Below, in pieces: positions 18,932 to 28,655 of a stretch of DNA of 64,000 nucleotides. Below the pieces are notes generated by a model. It was not told where the DNA came from. It saw only the letters and a program-made list of their open reading frames with translations, and made no database searches. How positions within the stretch are numbered: the first letter of the stretch is position 1; each line of letters begins with the position of its first letter. Source of the DNA: Atopobacter sp. AH10 (lineage in GTDB: Bacteria > Bacillota > Bacilli > Lactobacillales > Aerococcaceae); contig NZ_QXPZ01000022.1 in NCBI RefSeq assembly GCF_003664595.1, positions 1-64,000 of the forward strand, written 5' to 3'. The position numbers were made by a program, and so were the translations under genes.

Positions 18932-19534
18932 ATGAGTATTAGCTATCCAAAAGGGGCCAAACGTCCGATTCCCCTTAAGCATACCCCGACATTTTCTTCT
19001 CGTGGAATGCATTTTGAAGAAATGATTAACCAAAGCAATCTTTTTTATCTCGACCGTGGCATGGCCGTCATCCATAAAAAACCAACGCCCATTCAAATCG
19101 TTCAAGTAGACTATCCTAAACGTTCAGCTGTAAAAATTACTGAAGCCTACTACAAAGAAGCTTCCACAACCGACTATAATGGTGTCTACAAGGGCTATTA
19201 TATCGATTTCGAGGCTAAAGCAACACAATTGTTAACTCGCTTTCCCTTAGACAATATTAAAGCGCATCAATTAGACCATATGAAAGCCTGCCAAAAGCAA
19301 GGTGGGATTAGTTTTCTCTTGGTCTATTTTTCTAAACGGCAAGAATGTTATTTACTTCCTCTTGACTTTGTCACTAGCTATTATGATCAGAAAGAAAATG
19401 GTAGAAAATCTATCCCATATGAAAAAATTCAAACTGAAGCTTTTCTTGTCCATCAGCAAGTAAATCCTCGCTTAGATTTTCTTCCTGCAGTGGATCAGTA
19501 TATTTCAATAAAAGGAGAATACTATGAAAACTAG
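18932..19534 (+). CDS. recU: Holliday junction resolvase RecU
   Basis: Resolves four-way junctions in recombination and chromosome segregation, acting with RuvAB. The 200-residue protein contains the family segment RGMHFEEMINQSN, VQVDYPKR, then YYKEASTTDYNGVYKGYYIDFEAKAT, in which the acidic residues and the E-x-K (FEAK) form the nuclease metal site. A longer reading starts at 18896, but the -10 box at 18905 lies inside it, and AGGGTG sits just before ATG 18932. Its end overlaps pbp1A by 11 bases, the conserved recU-ponA pairing of Firmicutes. Confidence 0.94.
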   Translation: MSISYPKGAKRPIPLKHTPTFSSRGMHFEEMINQSNLFYLDRGMAVIHKKPTPIQIVQVDYPKRSAVKITEAYYKEASTTDYNGVYKGYYIDFEAKATQLLTRFPLDNIKAHQLDHMKACQKQGGISFLLVYFSKRQECYLLPLDFVTSYYDQKENGRKSIPYEKIQTEAFLVHQQVNPRLDFLPAVDQYISIKGEYYEN

Positions 19535-21950
19535 CCGCCAGCAACGCTATAGAAATCACCGTCATCCTTCCAGTAAATCGAAGCAGGTCCGCCTATACGT
19601 GACCAGTGCTATACTTGCTTTCTTATTAGGCATTATTTGCCTAATTAGCTTTTATGCTATCACCACTCCTGAAATCACGCAAAAAGACTTAGAAGGCTCT
19701 ATCGAAACCAAAATTTACGATAGAAACGACAAACTTATTACGGAAATGGGCGGGGAGAATCGAGAAATCGCCAAGGCTAAAGAAGTGCCTGAAATGATGA
19801 AAGCTGCCATTATTTCTATTGAAGACCAACGTTTCTATTCGCACTGGGGGATCGATCCTATTCGTATAGCAGGAGCTGCCTTATCTAATATAAAGAGTCG
19901 AGCTGTTGCTCAGGGGGGATCCACTATTACCCAACAATTAGTGAAACTATCAAAATTTTCCACTAATGATAGTGATAAGACCATAAAAAGAAAAATCCAA
20001 GAAGCTATTCTCGCCTTAAAAATCGAAAGAGAATACACTAAAGAAGAAATTTTAACCCTTTATTTAAACAAGGTTTATTTGGCCAATAATATTTATGGGG
20101 TAAAAACAGCAGCCGACTATTATTATAATAAGCCCTTAAAGGATTTATCTCTGGCTCAAACAGCCATGATTGCGGGGATGCCACAAGCTCCAAACAATTA
20201 TGATCCTTACCAGCATCCGGAAGAAAGCACCAAACGTCGCAATCTCGTTCTAAGTCAAATGTTGAAGATGAAATTTATCAGCCAAGCCGACTATGAAAAA
20301 GCCTGCAAAGAAAACATTAAAGACGGATTGGTTTCTCAACACGAGCATGAGCAAGAACGCAAAGATTTGATTAACGACTCATTTATACAAGTATTAATTG
20401 ATGAAGTTAAAGAAGAAACAGGTTTAGATGTTTATAAAGATGGTCTTGTTATTAAAACCACTATGGATCAAGACTTGCAAGAATATCTCTATAACATCGT
20501 GAACTCAAAGGACTTTATCAACTATTCATCTGACTCTCTTCAAAATGCTGTGACGATTTTAGATACAAAATCAGGCGGGGTTAAGGCTATATTAGGAGGA
20601 CGTAGGCAAAAAGTACTTCTCGGCTACAATAGAGCGACTCAATTGGAACGTTCTGTTGGGTCAACCATTAAGCCTTTAACTTCTTATGGACCTGCTATTG
20701 AATACCTCAATTACTCGACTGGTCATACAGTGGTTGATGAACCTTATAAATATTCCTCCGGGATTCCTATTCATAACTGGGATAAAGGTTATATGGGGCC
20801 ATTAACTATACGAGACGCCCTTTCCCAATCCCGTAATATCCCAGCGTTAAAAGTTTTCCAAGATGTTGGAACTGACAATATTGAAGCCTTTCTGAAGAAA
20901 TTAGATATCAACTTAAAGAATGACGGTGCTAATGGTTTGGTGGAGGCCAATGCTATTACTGGTGAAATATCCCCTATCAAATTAGCTGCCGCCTACCGAG
21001 CTTTTGCCAATCAAGGTAATTTCCAAAAGCCTTATACTGTCAAAGAAATTATTACACGGGAGGGGCAAAAAATTCGTCCAAAACACCAAGACAAACCCGT
21101 TTTGAAGTCCTATACAGCCTATATGATTACTGATATGCTAAAGGATGTTTTCAAGAGAGGTACAGCTAGTAATATCAATCGTCCGGATATTCCTCAAGCT
21201 GGTAAAACAGGAACGACCAACTATACTGACGAACAAGCGACTAAGTTAGGTATATTAGGTACACCAAATGTTCCGGATTCCTGGTTCGTTGGCTATACCA
21301 CAAAGGATGTTATTAGTGTTTGGACAGGTTATGATAGTCCCTTTGTCAAAGGTCATTCTTTAGATTACGCTGATCAAGAAATTTCTAAAGAAATTTACAA
21401 ATACTTGATGAATTTCCTCACAGATGAAAAAATACCTGATGACTGGAAAAAACCTCACTCTGTTGTTAAAGAAGCTATTGCTTATGGGAGCCAACCATTA
21501 CAACTAGCAGGTCCTTACACTCCTAGTCATTTAATTCGAACAGAACTTTTTGTTCGGGGTCACCTACCAAAAACTTATTCCTATCTTGAGCCACCAGAAG
21601 ACCCATTTAAAGCTCCAGTAGGTTTAGCTGCAGAATATGATCCAGAAAGCCAAAAAGTTACAATATCCTGGGCCGGAACAGGGCCAAAAGATATGACCTA
21701 CAGCATTGAAATTAATGGCCAAAAACAAGATTTAGACCAATCTACTAGTGTTGTGGTCAACAATATTAAGCCTGGCATGGTCTTACACATAAAAGTAACA
21801 GCTAAAACTAAAAAAGAAGGTAGCTCTTCTGCAGAGCTTAACTATACAGTGCCTGAAGAAAAACCAGACAGCAAGGATAAAAATGACGAAACAACGGATA
21901 AACCAAGTGATTCTGAAAATAAACCTGATAACAATAACGATCAACAATGA
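19524..21950 (+). CDS. pbp1A: Class A penicillin-binding protein 1A (glycosyltransferase/transpeptidase)
   Basis: A bifunctional peptidoglycan synthase anchored in the membrane. The 808-residue protein has a basic cytoplasmic N-terminus, a membrane segment at about 26-47, then the GT51 domain with IEDQRFYSHWG (catalytic Glu100) and GGSTITQQLVK. The transpeptidase domain follows with SVGSTIKP (catalytic Ser380, Lys383), SQSRN and KTGTTN. A fibronectin-III-like domain (about 690-780) and a low-complexity acidic Asp/Lys/Glu/Asn tail end the protein. It overlaps recU, whose promoter it shares, and AAAGGAG precedes the ATG. A strong terminator follows. Confidence 0.96.
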   Translation: MKTSRQQRYRNHRHPSSKSKQVRLYVTSAILAFLLGIICLISFYAITTPEITQKDLEGSIETKIYDRNDKLITEMGGENREIAKAKEVPEMMKAAIISIEDQRFYSHWGIDPIRIAGAALSNIKSRAVAQGGSTITQQLVKLSKFSTNDSDKTIKRKIQEAILALKIEREYTKEEILTLYLNKVYLANNIYGVKTAADYYYNKPLKDLSLAQTAMIAGMPQAPNNYDPYQHPEESTKRRNLVLSQMLKMKFISQADYEKACKENIKDGLVSQHEHEQERKDLINDSFIQVLIDEVKEETGLDVYKDGLVIKTTMDQDLQEYLYNIVNSKDFINYSSDSLQNAVTILDTKSGGVKAILGGRRQKVLLGYNRATQLERSVGSTIKPLTSYGPAIEYLNYSTGHTVVDEPYKYSSGIPIHNWDKGYMGPLTIRDALSQSRNIPALKVFQDVGTDNIEAFLKKLDINLKNDGANGLVEANAITGEISPIKLAAAYRAFANQGNFQKPYTVKEIITREGQKIRPKHQDKPVLKSYTAYMITDMLKDVFKRGTASNINRPDIPQAGKTGTTNYTDEQATKLGILGTPNVPDSWFVGYTTKDVISVWTGYDSPFVKGHSLDYADQEISKEIYKYLMNFLTDEKIPDDWKKPHSVVKEAIAYGSQPLQLAGPYTPSHLIRTELFVRGHLPKTYSYLEPPEDPFKAPVGLAAEYDPESQKVTISWAGTGPKDMTYSIEINGQKQDLDQSTSVVVNNIKPGMVLHIKVTAKTKKEGSSSAELNYTVPEEKPDSKDKNDETTDKPSDSENKPDNNNDQQ

Positions 21951-21957
21951 TGTATTA

Positions 21958-22000
21958 GAAACCGCCTCACTCTCCCATAGAGCGAGGCGGTTTCTTTCTT
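21958..22000 (+). terminator. Terminator of recU-pbp1A
   Basis: GAAACCGCCTC (21958-21968) pairs perfectly with GAGGCGGTTTC (21984-21994), followed by TTTCTT. Confidence 0.85.
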
Positions 22001-22024
22001 ATGAAGCGGTTACAATAATGGCAT

Positions 22025-22060
22025 TTAAAAACCTAGACCCTTAGGAGCCTAGGTTTTTAA
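22025..22060. terminator. Bidirectional terminator at the end of the dnaD operon
   Basis: TTAAAAACCTAG (22025-22036) pairs with CTAGGTTTTTAA (22049-22060). The A/T runs are in the arms, so either strand can use it. It lies 32 bases past the dnaD stop. Confidence 0.7.
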
Positions 22061-22091
22061 ACATAAAATTCTGTATAGAAATCTAAGAAGA

Positions 22092-22763
22092 TCAACTTAA
22101 CCATTTGGTTAAAGGAACTTTAGGATATTCCTTTTTGCTTTCCAATTCAGCGGATTGAACAGGATTCTTAATGGACAAATGTCTTTTAATATCCTCTGGA
22201 CGATAAAGCCCCTTTTCTTCCCAATTCAACAAAATTCTATCCGTGTAGGTCAAGCTATTTGCCTGGTTAATAATGGTTTCTTTAACGGCTAATCTTACCA
22301 TTTCAACTGGATATTTATTCACTTTCAACCAATCATTAACTAGCTCAATATCCTTGGCTGACAATGAATGGCGTATTTCTTGTTCGATTTCTCTTAAAAG
22401 TGATTGCCCTTTATCTTCAACTAATTTTGCTTGATCTTCTTCTTCTAAAGCAATGACCTTATCGACAAACGGGGAAATATCGTAGTAATCACTTTGACGA
22501 CCATCTCCCAGTTCTTCTGTCTTTAAGAGGATCACTTCTAAATCCAGCAGTTCTTGAATTCTAGCGAACAAGTCGATGCTTTTGATTCCCATATCTCGAG
22601 CAAGTTTAGCTATATCAACTCTGGATCTTTCTCCCTCACGATGAGCATACAAGTGTATATAAAGCATCATAGCTTCAGAAGAAAGGCCTAGACGATGATA
22701 ATAGGACAACCAAGATTTTGGCAACACTAGAGGTACGCTTAATACCAAGTCCCTATTTCGCAT
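22092..22763 (-). CDS. dnaD: DNA replication initiation protein DnaD
   Basis: A primosome protein that helps load the replicative helicase with DnaA, DnaB and DnaI in Firmicutes. The 223-residue protein has an N-terminal winged-helix domain (about 1-100) and a C-terminal DnaB_2/DnaD domain with the YxxxIxxxW motif (YTDRILLNW, about 175-183). It is the last gene of the TPR-to-dnaD run, 36 bases after asnS, as in Bacillus. The nth gene that usually follows dnaD is not here; the next genes are the convergent recU-pbp1A pair. GAGGGGG supports the start. Confidence 0.94.
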   Translation of the reverse strand: MRNRDLVLSVPLVLPKSWLSYYHRLGLSSEAMMLYIHLYAHREGERSRVDIAKLARDMGIKSIDLFARIQELLDLEVILLKTEELGDGRQSDYYDISPFVDKVIALEEEDQAKLVEDKGQSLLREIEQEIRHSLSAKDIELVNDWLKVNKYPVEMVRLAVKETIINQANSLTYTDRILLNWEEKGLYRPEDIKRHLSIKNPVQSAELESKKEYPKVPLTKWLS

Positions 22764-22799
22764 GACAGAAAGCCCCCTCTACTTAAAATAGTGTAAAAC

Positions 22800-24098
22800 T
22801 TATGGGTAAATACGGTTAAGCAATCGTGGGAATGGAATAGCTTCACGGACATGCTCAGTACCTGTAATAAAGGTCACAGCACGTTCAAGGCCTAAACCAA
22901 AGCCAGCATGAGGTGTATCCCCATAACGACAAATGTCCAAATACCATTCATAATCAGCTACATTTAACCCTTGCTTTTTAACATTAGCCAACATGGTATC
23001 GTAATCTGTTTCCCGTTCAGATCCACCAATAATTTCACCATATCCTTCTGGGGCAATCATATCCGCACAAAGAACCACATCATCACGAGTAGGATGTTTC
23101 TTCATATAGAAAGGTTTAATACTCTTAGGATAGTTGCAGATAAAGACTGGTTTGCTGAAATGGTTAGCAATAAAGGTTTCATGTGGAGAGCCGAAATCAT
23201 CTCCCCATTTTAAATCATCGAAGCCATTTTCTTCTAACATTTTAACGGCATCATCATAAGAAATACGTGGATAAGGGAGTTCTGTATAACGTTTTAAAAC
23301 TTCCTTGTCACGACCTAATGTATCTAATTCAAGAGAGCAATGATCTAGAACACTTTGAACTAAATAGGCCACATATTTTTCTTGAACTTCGAGTGATTGT
23401 TCGTGGTTACAGAAAGCCATTTCTGGCTCAACCATCCAAAATTCAATCAAGTGCCGACGTGTTTTAGATTTTTCAGCACGAAAAGTCGGTCCAAATGAGA
23501 AAACTTTGCCAAAAGCCATTGCTGCTGCTTCAGCATAAAGTTGCCCAGATTGAGATAGGTAGGCATCTTGGTCAAAATATTCCGTATGGAAAAGTTCACT
23601 GGTCCCTTCAGGTGCAGAACCTGTCAAAATAGGAGGATCAACCTTCACGAAGCCTTCTTTATTGAAGAATTCATAGGTTGCTCGAATCATTTCATTACGA
23701 ACAGTCATAATAGCATGTTGTCGACTGGATCTTAACCACAAGTGACGATGATCCATCAAAAAGTCGACACCATGTTCTTTTGGAGTAATGGGATAATCTT
23801 CAGATTTACCGACCACTTCAACATCTTCCACTAAAAGTTCATAGCCAAAAGCAGAACGTTTATCTTCTTGGATTTTACCAGTAACGATCATTGATGTTTC
23901 TTGATGAAGAGACGTTAGCTCCTGGAATTTTTCTTCCCCCACTTCATTCTTTAATACGATCCCTTGGAAGAAGGAAGTCCCATCACGTAATTGCAAGAAA
24001 GCAATTTTCCCGCTTGACCGCTTATTGGTCAACCAGCACCCAACTTTAACCACTTCCCCAACGTGCTTAGGCGCATCTTTCATCGTCATTAACTGCAT
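22800..24098 (-). CDS. asnS: Asparagine--tRNA ligase
   Basis: Charges tRNA-Asn with asparagine. The 432-residue class IIb synthetase has an N-terminal OB-fold anticodon domain (about 1-110, with GWLTNKR at the expected place) and a catalytic core. Motif 2 [21 protein letters not shown] and motif 3 [15 protein letters not shown] are visible. The short form of motif 2 and the Asn-type loop separate it from AspRS. There is no T-box leader: only 15 bases lie between tseB and asnS. In Bacillus aspB precedes asnS; here it is missing. Confidence 0.96.
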   Translation of the reverse strand: MQLMTMKDAPKHVGEVVKVGCWLTNKRSSGKIAFLQLRDGTSFFQGIVLKNEVGEEKFQELTSLHQETSMIVTGKIQEDKRSAFGYELLVEDVEVVGKSEDYPITPKEHGVDFLMDHRHLWLRSSRQHAIMTVRNEMIRATYEFFNKEGFVKVDPPILTGSAPEGTSELFHTEYFDQDAYLSQSGQLYAEAAAMAFGKVFSFGPTFRAEKSKTRRHLIEFWMVEPEMAFCNHEQSLEVQEKYVAYLVQSVLDHCSLELDTLGRDKEVLKRYTELPYPRISYDDAVKMLEENGFDDLKWGDDFGSPHETFIANHFSKPVFICNYPKSIKPFYMKKHPTRDDVVLCADMIAPEGYGEIIGGSERETDYDTMLANVKKQGLNVADYEWYLDICRYGDTPHAGFGLGLERAVTFITGTEHVREAIPFPRLLNRIYP

Positions 24099-24113
24099 AC
24101 ATTACACCCTTTC

Positions 24114-24593
24114 TTAAATGTTACTGATATTTTTTTGCCATTCGCCAGTTTTGGCGGAAATATAATAATATCCCATTTTTCCTTTGTAGAGATAGTTGAT
24201 TTCCCAAACCGGTTCGCTATCATTCAAACCCAAACGAGCTTCTTTAATTGCCTCGGCTTTTAAGGATAAATCATTCATGGTAATCTCCTTGGCTTCTTTT
24301 TCATCGATCAGATCTTTTTGCTTAAAGATCCGTTCTTTTTTATTTTGAAGGTCTATAATGCTATAAAAATAGCCTTCTTTTTTAGATTTAGCCACAAAAG
24401 TCCCATAGGATTTCTTCCCATTAAACCAATAGAAACTTTTAATCGCTTCAATCTTGTGTTTCTTAGTAAGAATCGATAATCCTTGCTTTTGAGCCTCTAT
24501 AAATGGCTTTTGACATTGCCTATAGGATAAAATAATCACTAATGACATGATCAAGAAAACAAGGACGGCGGTATTAATTACTTTGCGTTTCAT
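24114..24593 (-). CDS. tseB: TseB/YpmB-type PepSY-like membrane protein
   Basis: A 159-residue protein with a short basic start, one membrane segment (about 8-25) and an external part made of two PepSY-like (DUF5590) repeats, ending PVWEINYLYKGKMGYYYISAKTGEW, a typical PepSY end. Bacillus YpmB/TseB has this architecture, lies in this same operon position between dinG and asnS, and modulates a class B penicillin-binding protein during cell elongation. The function here is inferred from family and position. GAAAGGG lies before the ATG. Confidence 0.8.
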   Translation of the reverse strand: MKRKVINTAVLVFLIMSLVIILSYRQCQKPFIEAQKQGLSILTKKHKIEAIKSFYWFNGKKSYGTFVAKSKKEGYFYSIIDLQNKKERIFKQKDLIDEKEAKEITMNDLSLKAEAIKEARLGLNDSEPVWEINYLYKGKMGYYYISAKTGEWQKNISNI

Positions 24594-24611
24594 AGTAACC
24601 CTTTCTATTGG

Positions 24612-26876
24612 TTAATGCTTTTTTCCCCCATCTAACTGATAAAATTCAGCAAACGGGCTTAGGCTATTTTGGACAGTTTGCCCATAACTTTGTTGTAACA
24701 AACGTGGATCAAAGAGTACGATCCCTTTTTTTGACCCACAGATCTGTCCTGCGTAACGAACAAAGCTTTCCAAATGTTTGATCATACTTGGTACTTGGAA
24801 AGAAGCAAAATAATCTTTTGCTCTGGATTGATAATAATCCTTCGCCATCAGTTGAATCGGAGAGTCAATTGATTCAAATGGCAACTTAGTGAGTACAGAT
24901 CGATCAAATTCAGGTAAAAGATGGGCATTGGCTTCAAAGGTGTTTAATGTCATCAAAACTATTTTTCCAGAATTTCCTTTAGCAATTTGCCTAATCAAAA
25001 CATCCTTTTTGCTAATAGATTGTGACATAACGCCTTCTTGACCTAACTTCCTTATTTTATCATACAATTCCCATAAAAAATCATAAGAATGACAAATGAC
25101 TAAAATACTTGAATTGGAATCTTCTTTCCTCCACTCTACTAGTTCTTCTGCTAAATATTTCACTCGTTCATTTTCGCTTATAGTATCTTTCTTTGCCCAA
25201 ACGGCTATTTCCCTTTTTTTAGCTATGTCTAAAGGGAAAATATTGCCTTGATAGGCCTCCCATTCATTAAAGGCATCTATCCCATTGAAAAAGAATGTCA
25301 TCGGTTGATAAACATGATTATGGAGCCAATCTTGTAAATATCCCCTCATTGGAATAGGCACCATATAGATAGTTTGATTTTCATAGTCAATGTGGTATCT
25401 TATCCTACTATCACATCTTAGGGAAGTAGCGATTTTATTATCTGGTAGGGCTTGTGCTAATTGCATAAGTGAGCCTGTAGCTTTTCCTACTTCAGCAAAA
25501 GGCCATAAACCTTCACCATGGTGGCTGGCTATCCGCCTAACTGCTTCTCTTATCAATTTGCCAGCCTGATCCATCCCCCATCCCACTAACCAACGCTCTA
25601 GTAAGTATGGTGGCATTTCTTGACCTAGACGGTAATAAGTCACTTGTGTCATTAAGATAGCTTGTTGGTGAGAGGCCTTGCTTGCTAGACTCCAGAAACA
25701 AGAAGAGGAAACCTTCTCCTGAAGATGGCAACAAATAGATTGTGCAAGATGTTTTAAGGTTGATAGCCGATACAAACCTGACATATCACCTGTTTTGGTT
25801 TTCGTTAACCAGACAACAAGTCCCATTAAAGCAACAATTTCCAAACGAGTAAAATCTACCGTTGAAGATAAGATTTGTTCGACCTTGTAAAGATCAACAT
25901 AACTTTCTGGAGCATTAAGAATGGCGACAGAAGCATTTACCTTTTTCCTTTTTAGATAAAGCAAGAAGGCAGTTAATTGATCTTGTCGAGATGCTATCAC
26001 AGTAACTGGTAATCCCTTAGGCAATAATTCAAGTGTGTAGCTATAGATATTATGTTCATTTAAATCTGCTGTATCTAAGAATGTCTCTTCTCTAAAGGCT
26101 AGTTGATAAAGTGGTTGATCGATTTGGGCTAATCTAAAGTGATCTTCCAAATACTTTTTAAGGGAAGGCTGAGAAAAATAGTCGTCAATAGTCAAATTAT
26201 CTTTGCCATTGTCTAAGGCTTTTTGAGCCACCACATGAGGGAACAATCGAACTAAATCCACTCGATCAGCTAATGCTTGACTTGTTTGAACAAGTTCTTT
26301 GAAAAGTTTTACTGAGCTTAAATCCTTCTTTGCCCCCAGACGAATCAGTTCATTAAGCACAATTCGTGGCAACTTAGCTATTTCCTTCCGACAAAGCAAG
26401 TAAATTTGAGCCGTTACTCTTGCATCTTCAATGGCAGAATGTGCAAGAAAATCTCCTAGTCCAAGATCTTGAGCTAGCAACTCTAACTTATAGCGTCTAA
26501 GGTCTGGGAAAAGAATCTGACTGAGCTCTACTGTATCCAGTATTTCTGGATTAAAATCTGTAAAGCCTAGACTAGCAAAGCTTTTCTTCAAAAAACTGAC
26601 GTCAAAGTTGGCGTTATGGGCAATTACCCTGCAACCAGCTAATACTTTGGACAGACTTGCTCCTAGTTCCTCAAAATAGGGCGCATTTTTGACATCTTCT
26701 TGGCTAATGCCAGTTAATTCAGTTATTTCTAGAGGAATAGATCTTTGAGGATTGACATAAGTGGATAATTCATCAACAATTTTCTCATTATCGATGAAAA
26801 CACACCCTATTTGAATAATACGATCCCCTTTATCATAATCCGGTCCTGTTGTTTCCAGATCAATGATGACATCCAT
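24612..26876 (-). CDS. dinG: DinG-family protein: intact DEDDh exonuclease, degenerate helicase
   Basis: A 754-residue protein. Residues 1-165 are a DnaQ-like 3'-5' exonuclease with all five DEDDh residues: Asp6, Glu8, Asp92, His146, Asp151. The rest follows the DinG/XPD helicase scaffold (NAPESYVDLYK about 321, TKTKTGDM about 358, LTKLPF, VLFDPRLLQQSYG about 720), but the ATPase motifs are gone. The Walker A position (about 270-283) reads DLNEHNIYSYTLEL, the DEAH position (about 429-437) reads WLVGWGMDQ, and motif VI (about 703-711) has no QxxGRxIR. The frame is open throughout, so it is not a pseudogene. The Staphylococcus aureus DinG has been described as a nuclease that lost helicase activity; this one looks more eroded. 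It sits in the cca-dinG-tseB operon. Confidence 0.87.
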   Translation of the reverse strand: MDVIIDLETTGPDYDKGDRIIQIGCVFIDNEKIVDELSTYVNPQRSIPLEITELTGISQEDVKNAPYFEELGASLSKVLAGCRVIAHNANFDVSFLKKSFASLGFTDFNPEILDTVELSQILFPDLRRYKLELLAQDLGLGDFLAHSAIEDARVTAQIYLLCRKEIAKLPRIVLNELIRLGAKKDLSSVKLFKELVQTSQALADRVDLVRLFPHVVAQKALDNGKDNLTIDDYFSQPSLKKYLEDHFRLAQIDQPLYQLAFREETFLDTADLNEHNIYSYTLELLPKGLPVTVIASRQDQLTAFLLYLKRKKVNASVAILNAPESYVDLYKVEQILSSTVDFTRLEIVALMGLVVWLTKTKTGDMSGLYRLSTLKHLAQSICCHLQEKVSSSCFWSLASKASHQQAILMTQVTYYRLGQEMPPYLLERWLVGWGMDQAGKLIREAVRRIASHHGEGLWPFAEVGKATGSLMQLAQALPDNKIATSLRCDSRIRYHIDYENQTIYMVPIPMRGYLQDWLHNHVYQPMTFFFNGIDAFNEWEAYQGNIFPLDIAKKREIAVWAKKDTISENERVKYLAEELVEWRKEDSNSSILVICHSYDFLWELYDKIRKLGQEGVMSQSISKKDVLIRQIAKGNSGKIVLMTLNTFEANAHLLPEFDRSVLTKLPFESIDSPIQLMAKDYYQSRAKDYFASFQVPSMIKHLESFVRYAGQICGSKKGIVLFDPRLLQQSYGQTVQNSLSPFAEFYQLDGGKKH

Positions 26877-26917
26877 TGCTCCGCCTCCTCGTCAAGTGAT
26901 ACTTTTTCTTTTAATAC

Positions 26918-28132
26918 TTACAGCTTAGAGTTTCCCCCATCTCGATTATTTCGAGCAATCCAGTCCATACCACTTTCAAAATCATTCATTATCTTATCTA
27001 TTACTATAGCACGTTCTAGTCGATCAAGAAAGTTCCCAATTTCTGCACCTCTATAGCCCGCCTTTAAAAGATCATTACCTGTAATTGCCATATCTTTTTT
27101 GGAATGAATTGGTAAATTTTGATACATATCTATGGCAGACTCATGATGAAATTCCGGGAGTAATTGTTTAGCTAGAGGAATCACCCATTTAAAACTGTCT
27201 CCGTATTGGTAAATATCCCAAATAGTCCATTCCCCATCTTGAAGTGCTCTCAGTGCTTTTAGCCGATGCTTTATGCCATTGACAAGTTTATTCGACAATT
27301 TATAGCTTTTTTGTAGTTGGGTTGTGTAAGAACTATCAAGCTGAGCCAAATAAAGAATAGTTGTCCAGGCATCAGCTTCATCCACAAAGAAAATTGGATT
27401 TTTTATTAAATGAAGAATAGCTGATTTCAACTCTTTCATTAATGGGCAAGCTTGATAAAGGCCTGTTGACATAAATGTATTTAAAGCTTGTTGATAGTGC
27501 TTACTGAGCAAGGTTTTATGCCACTCATTCGTTAAACGTTCCACCGAAACATAAGACAAACTCTTTGCCTTTTCCCTCATAGCATCTAATGTAGATGCCT
27601 CAATTGTAAAATCTAATTGACTTTGAAATCTAACAGCTCTTAACAAGCGTAGGGCATCTTCTTCGAAACGTTCTATTGGCCGCCCAACACATCGAATACA
27701 AGAACGCTTCAAGTCACCTAGGCCATCATAATAATCCACTACACGACCCTTACGATCTACGGCAAGGGCATTTATCGTAAAATCTCTTCTTAATAAGTCT
27801 TCCCTTAAATCTCGGACGAATGTAACAGAGTCTGGGCGTCGATGATCTTTATAATCCCCTTCTGATCGAAAGGTTGTAATTTCATATGATTGCCCTTTAT
27901 GTCTCACTAATACAGTTCCATGCTCAATACCTACATCGATAGTTACTGGAAATAAGTCTTTCACTTCATAGGGAAGCGCGCTCGTAGCGATATCGACATC
28001 ATGGATCGGCCGATTTAAAAGGGCATCCCTTACACAACCACCGACAAAATAAGCTTCATAACCTGCTTCTTCAAGCACTTCCATCACTTCAAGAGAATCT
28101 TGAAAGATAGGGATATCTAAGCTAATTTGCAT
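26918..28132 (-). CDS. cca: CCA tRNA nucleotidyltransferase
   Basis: Adds or repairs the 3'-CCA end of tRNAs without a template. The 404-residue class II enzyme shows AYFVGGCVRDALL and the catalytic carboxylates in HDVDIAT, the neck motif RRDFTINALAVD, and the nucleotide-recognition segment EEDALRLLRAVRFQ. The C-terminal body matches Firmicute CCA enzymes and lacks an HD phosphohydrolase domain. A GTG at 28144 is in frame, but AAGGGTGG lies eight bases before ATG 28132, which I use. It overlaps ypiB by 11 bases. Confidence 0.95.
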   Translation of the reverse strand: MQISLDIPIFQDSLEVMEVLEEAGYEAYFVGGCVRDALLNRPIHDVDIATSALPYEVKDLFPVTIDVGIEHGTVLVRHKGQSYEITTFRSEGDYKDHRRPDSVTFVRDLREDLLRRDFTINALAVDRKGRVVDYYDGLGDLKRSCIRCVGRPIERFEEDALRLLRAVRFQSQLDFTIEASTLDAMREKAKSLSYVSVERLTNEWHKTLLSKHYQQALNTFMSTGLYQACPLMKELKSAILHLIKNPIFFVDEADAWTTILYLAQLDSSYTTQLQKSYKLSNKLVNGIKHRLKALRALQDGEWTIWDIYQYGDSFKWVIPLAKQLLPEFHHESAIDMYQNLPIHSKKDMAITGNDLLKAGYRGAEIGNFLDRLERAIVIDKIMNDFESGMDWIARNNRDGGNSKL

Positions 28133-28655
28133 TATTATAGCCACCCTTCAACTCTTTCAAGCGAGCACTCAATTTTTCTAAAGTAAGAAAATCATTTTTT
28201 TCCAATGCTTGGTCAATAGCAGTTCTCACTTTTTTTATTTCTTGATCCCGGCGCATTTCATCCATTAGTTCCTTAAAGGTGGCTTGTATTTCTTCCTCTT
28301 CTGCTTGGCCTTGGTCAAAAAGATCAAAATATAAATAGGCGGCATCTACATCAGGGAATCTTAATTCAATATAATAATCATCTCGCCAATTACAACGTAT
28401 GGCTTGAAAAGCCTCTTCAGGATTCTTGGACACTTTTCCTTGATGGTAAAAGTAAAAATCACTATCCTTCATGTCTTCAGTTGCCATTACTAAACCATTA
28501 GGATAGTCGCTAGCCTCTTGTATAAAATGAATGCGGGATAGAAGGAAATCGTGGTTGAGTAAATAATGTAGGATCCACAAACTTTCCTTGTCTTTAAGTT
28601 GATGGTGTTGTAAAAACCACTTTAAGAATTGACGCTTCTTATCATCACAGGACAT
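28122..28655 (-). CDS. ypiB: YpiB/UPF0302 family protein with IDEAL domain
   Basis: A 177-residue conserved Firmicute protein of unknown biochemical role. The N-terminal UPF0302 domain begins DDKKRQFLKWFLQHHQL and includes WILHYLLNHD. The C-terminus (AIDQALEKNDFLTLEKLS) is an IDEAL-type motif. An upstream ATG (28697) is in frame but has no ribosome site; ATG 28655 has GAGG six bases upstream and overlaps the TPR gene by 11 bases. The ypiA-ypiB order is conserved in Bacillus. I make no functional claim. Confidence 0.83.
   Translation of the reverse strand: MSCDDKKRQFLKWFLQHHQLKDKESLWILHYLLNHDFLLSRIHFIQEASDYPNGLVMATEDMKDSDFYFYHQGKVSKNPEEAFQAIRCNWRDDYYIELRFPDVDAAYLYFDLFDQGQAEEEEIQATFKELMDEMRRDQEIKKVRTAIDQALEKNDFLTLEKLSARLKELKGGYNNAN

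Noticed and set aside
23900-24120. T-box leader in front of asnS
   Set aside because: Only 15 bases separate tseB and asnS and no T-box sequence or terminator is present.
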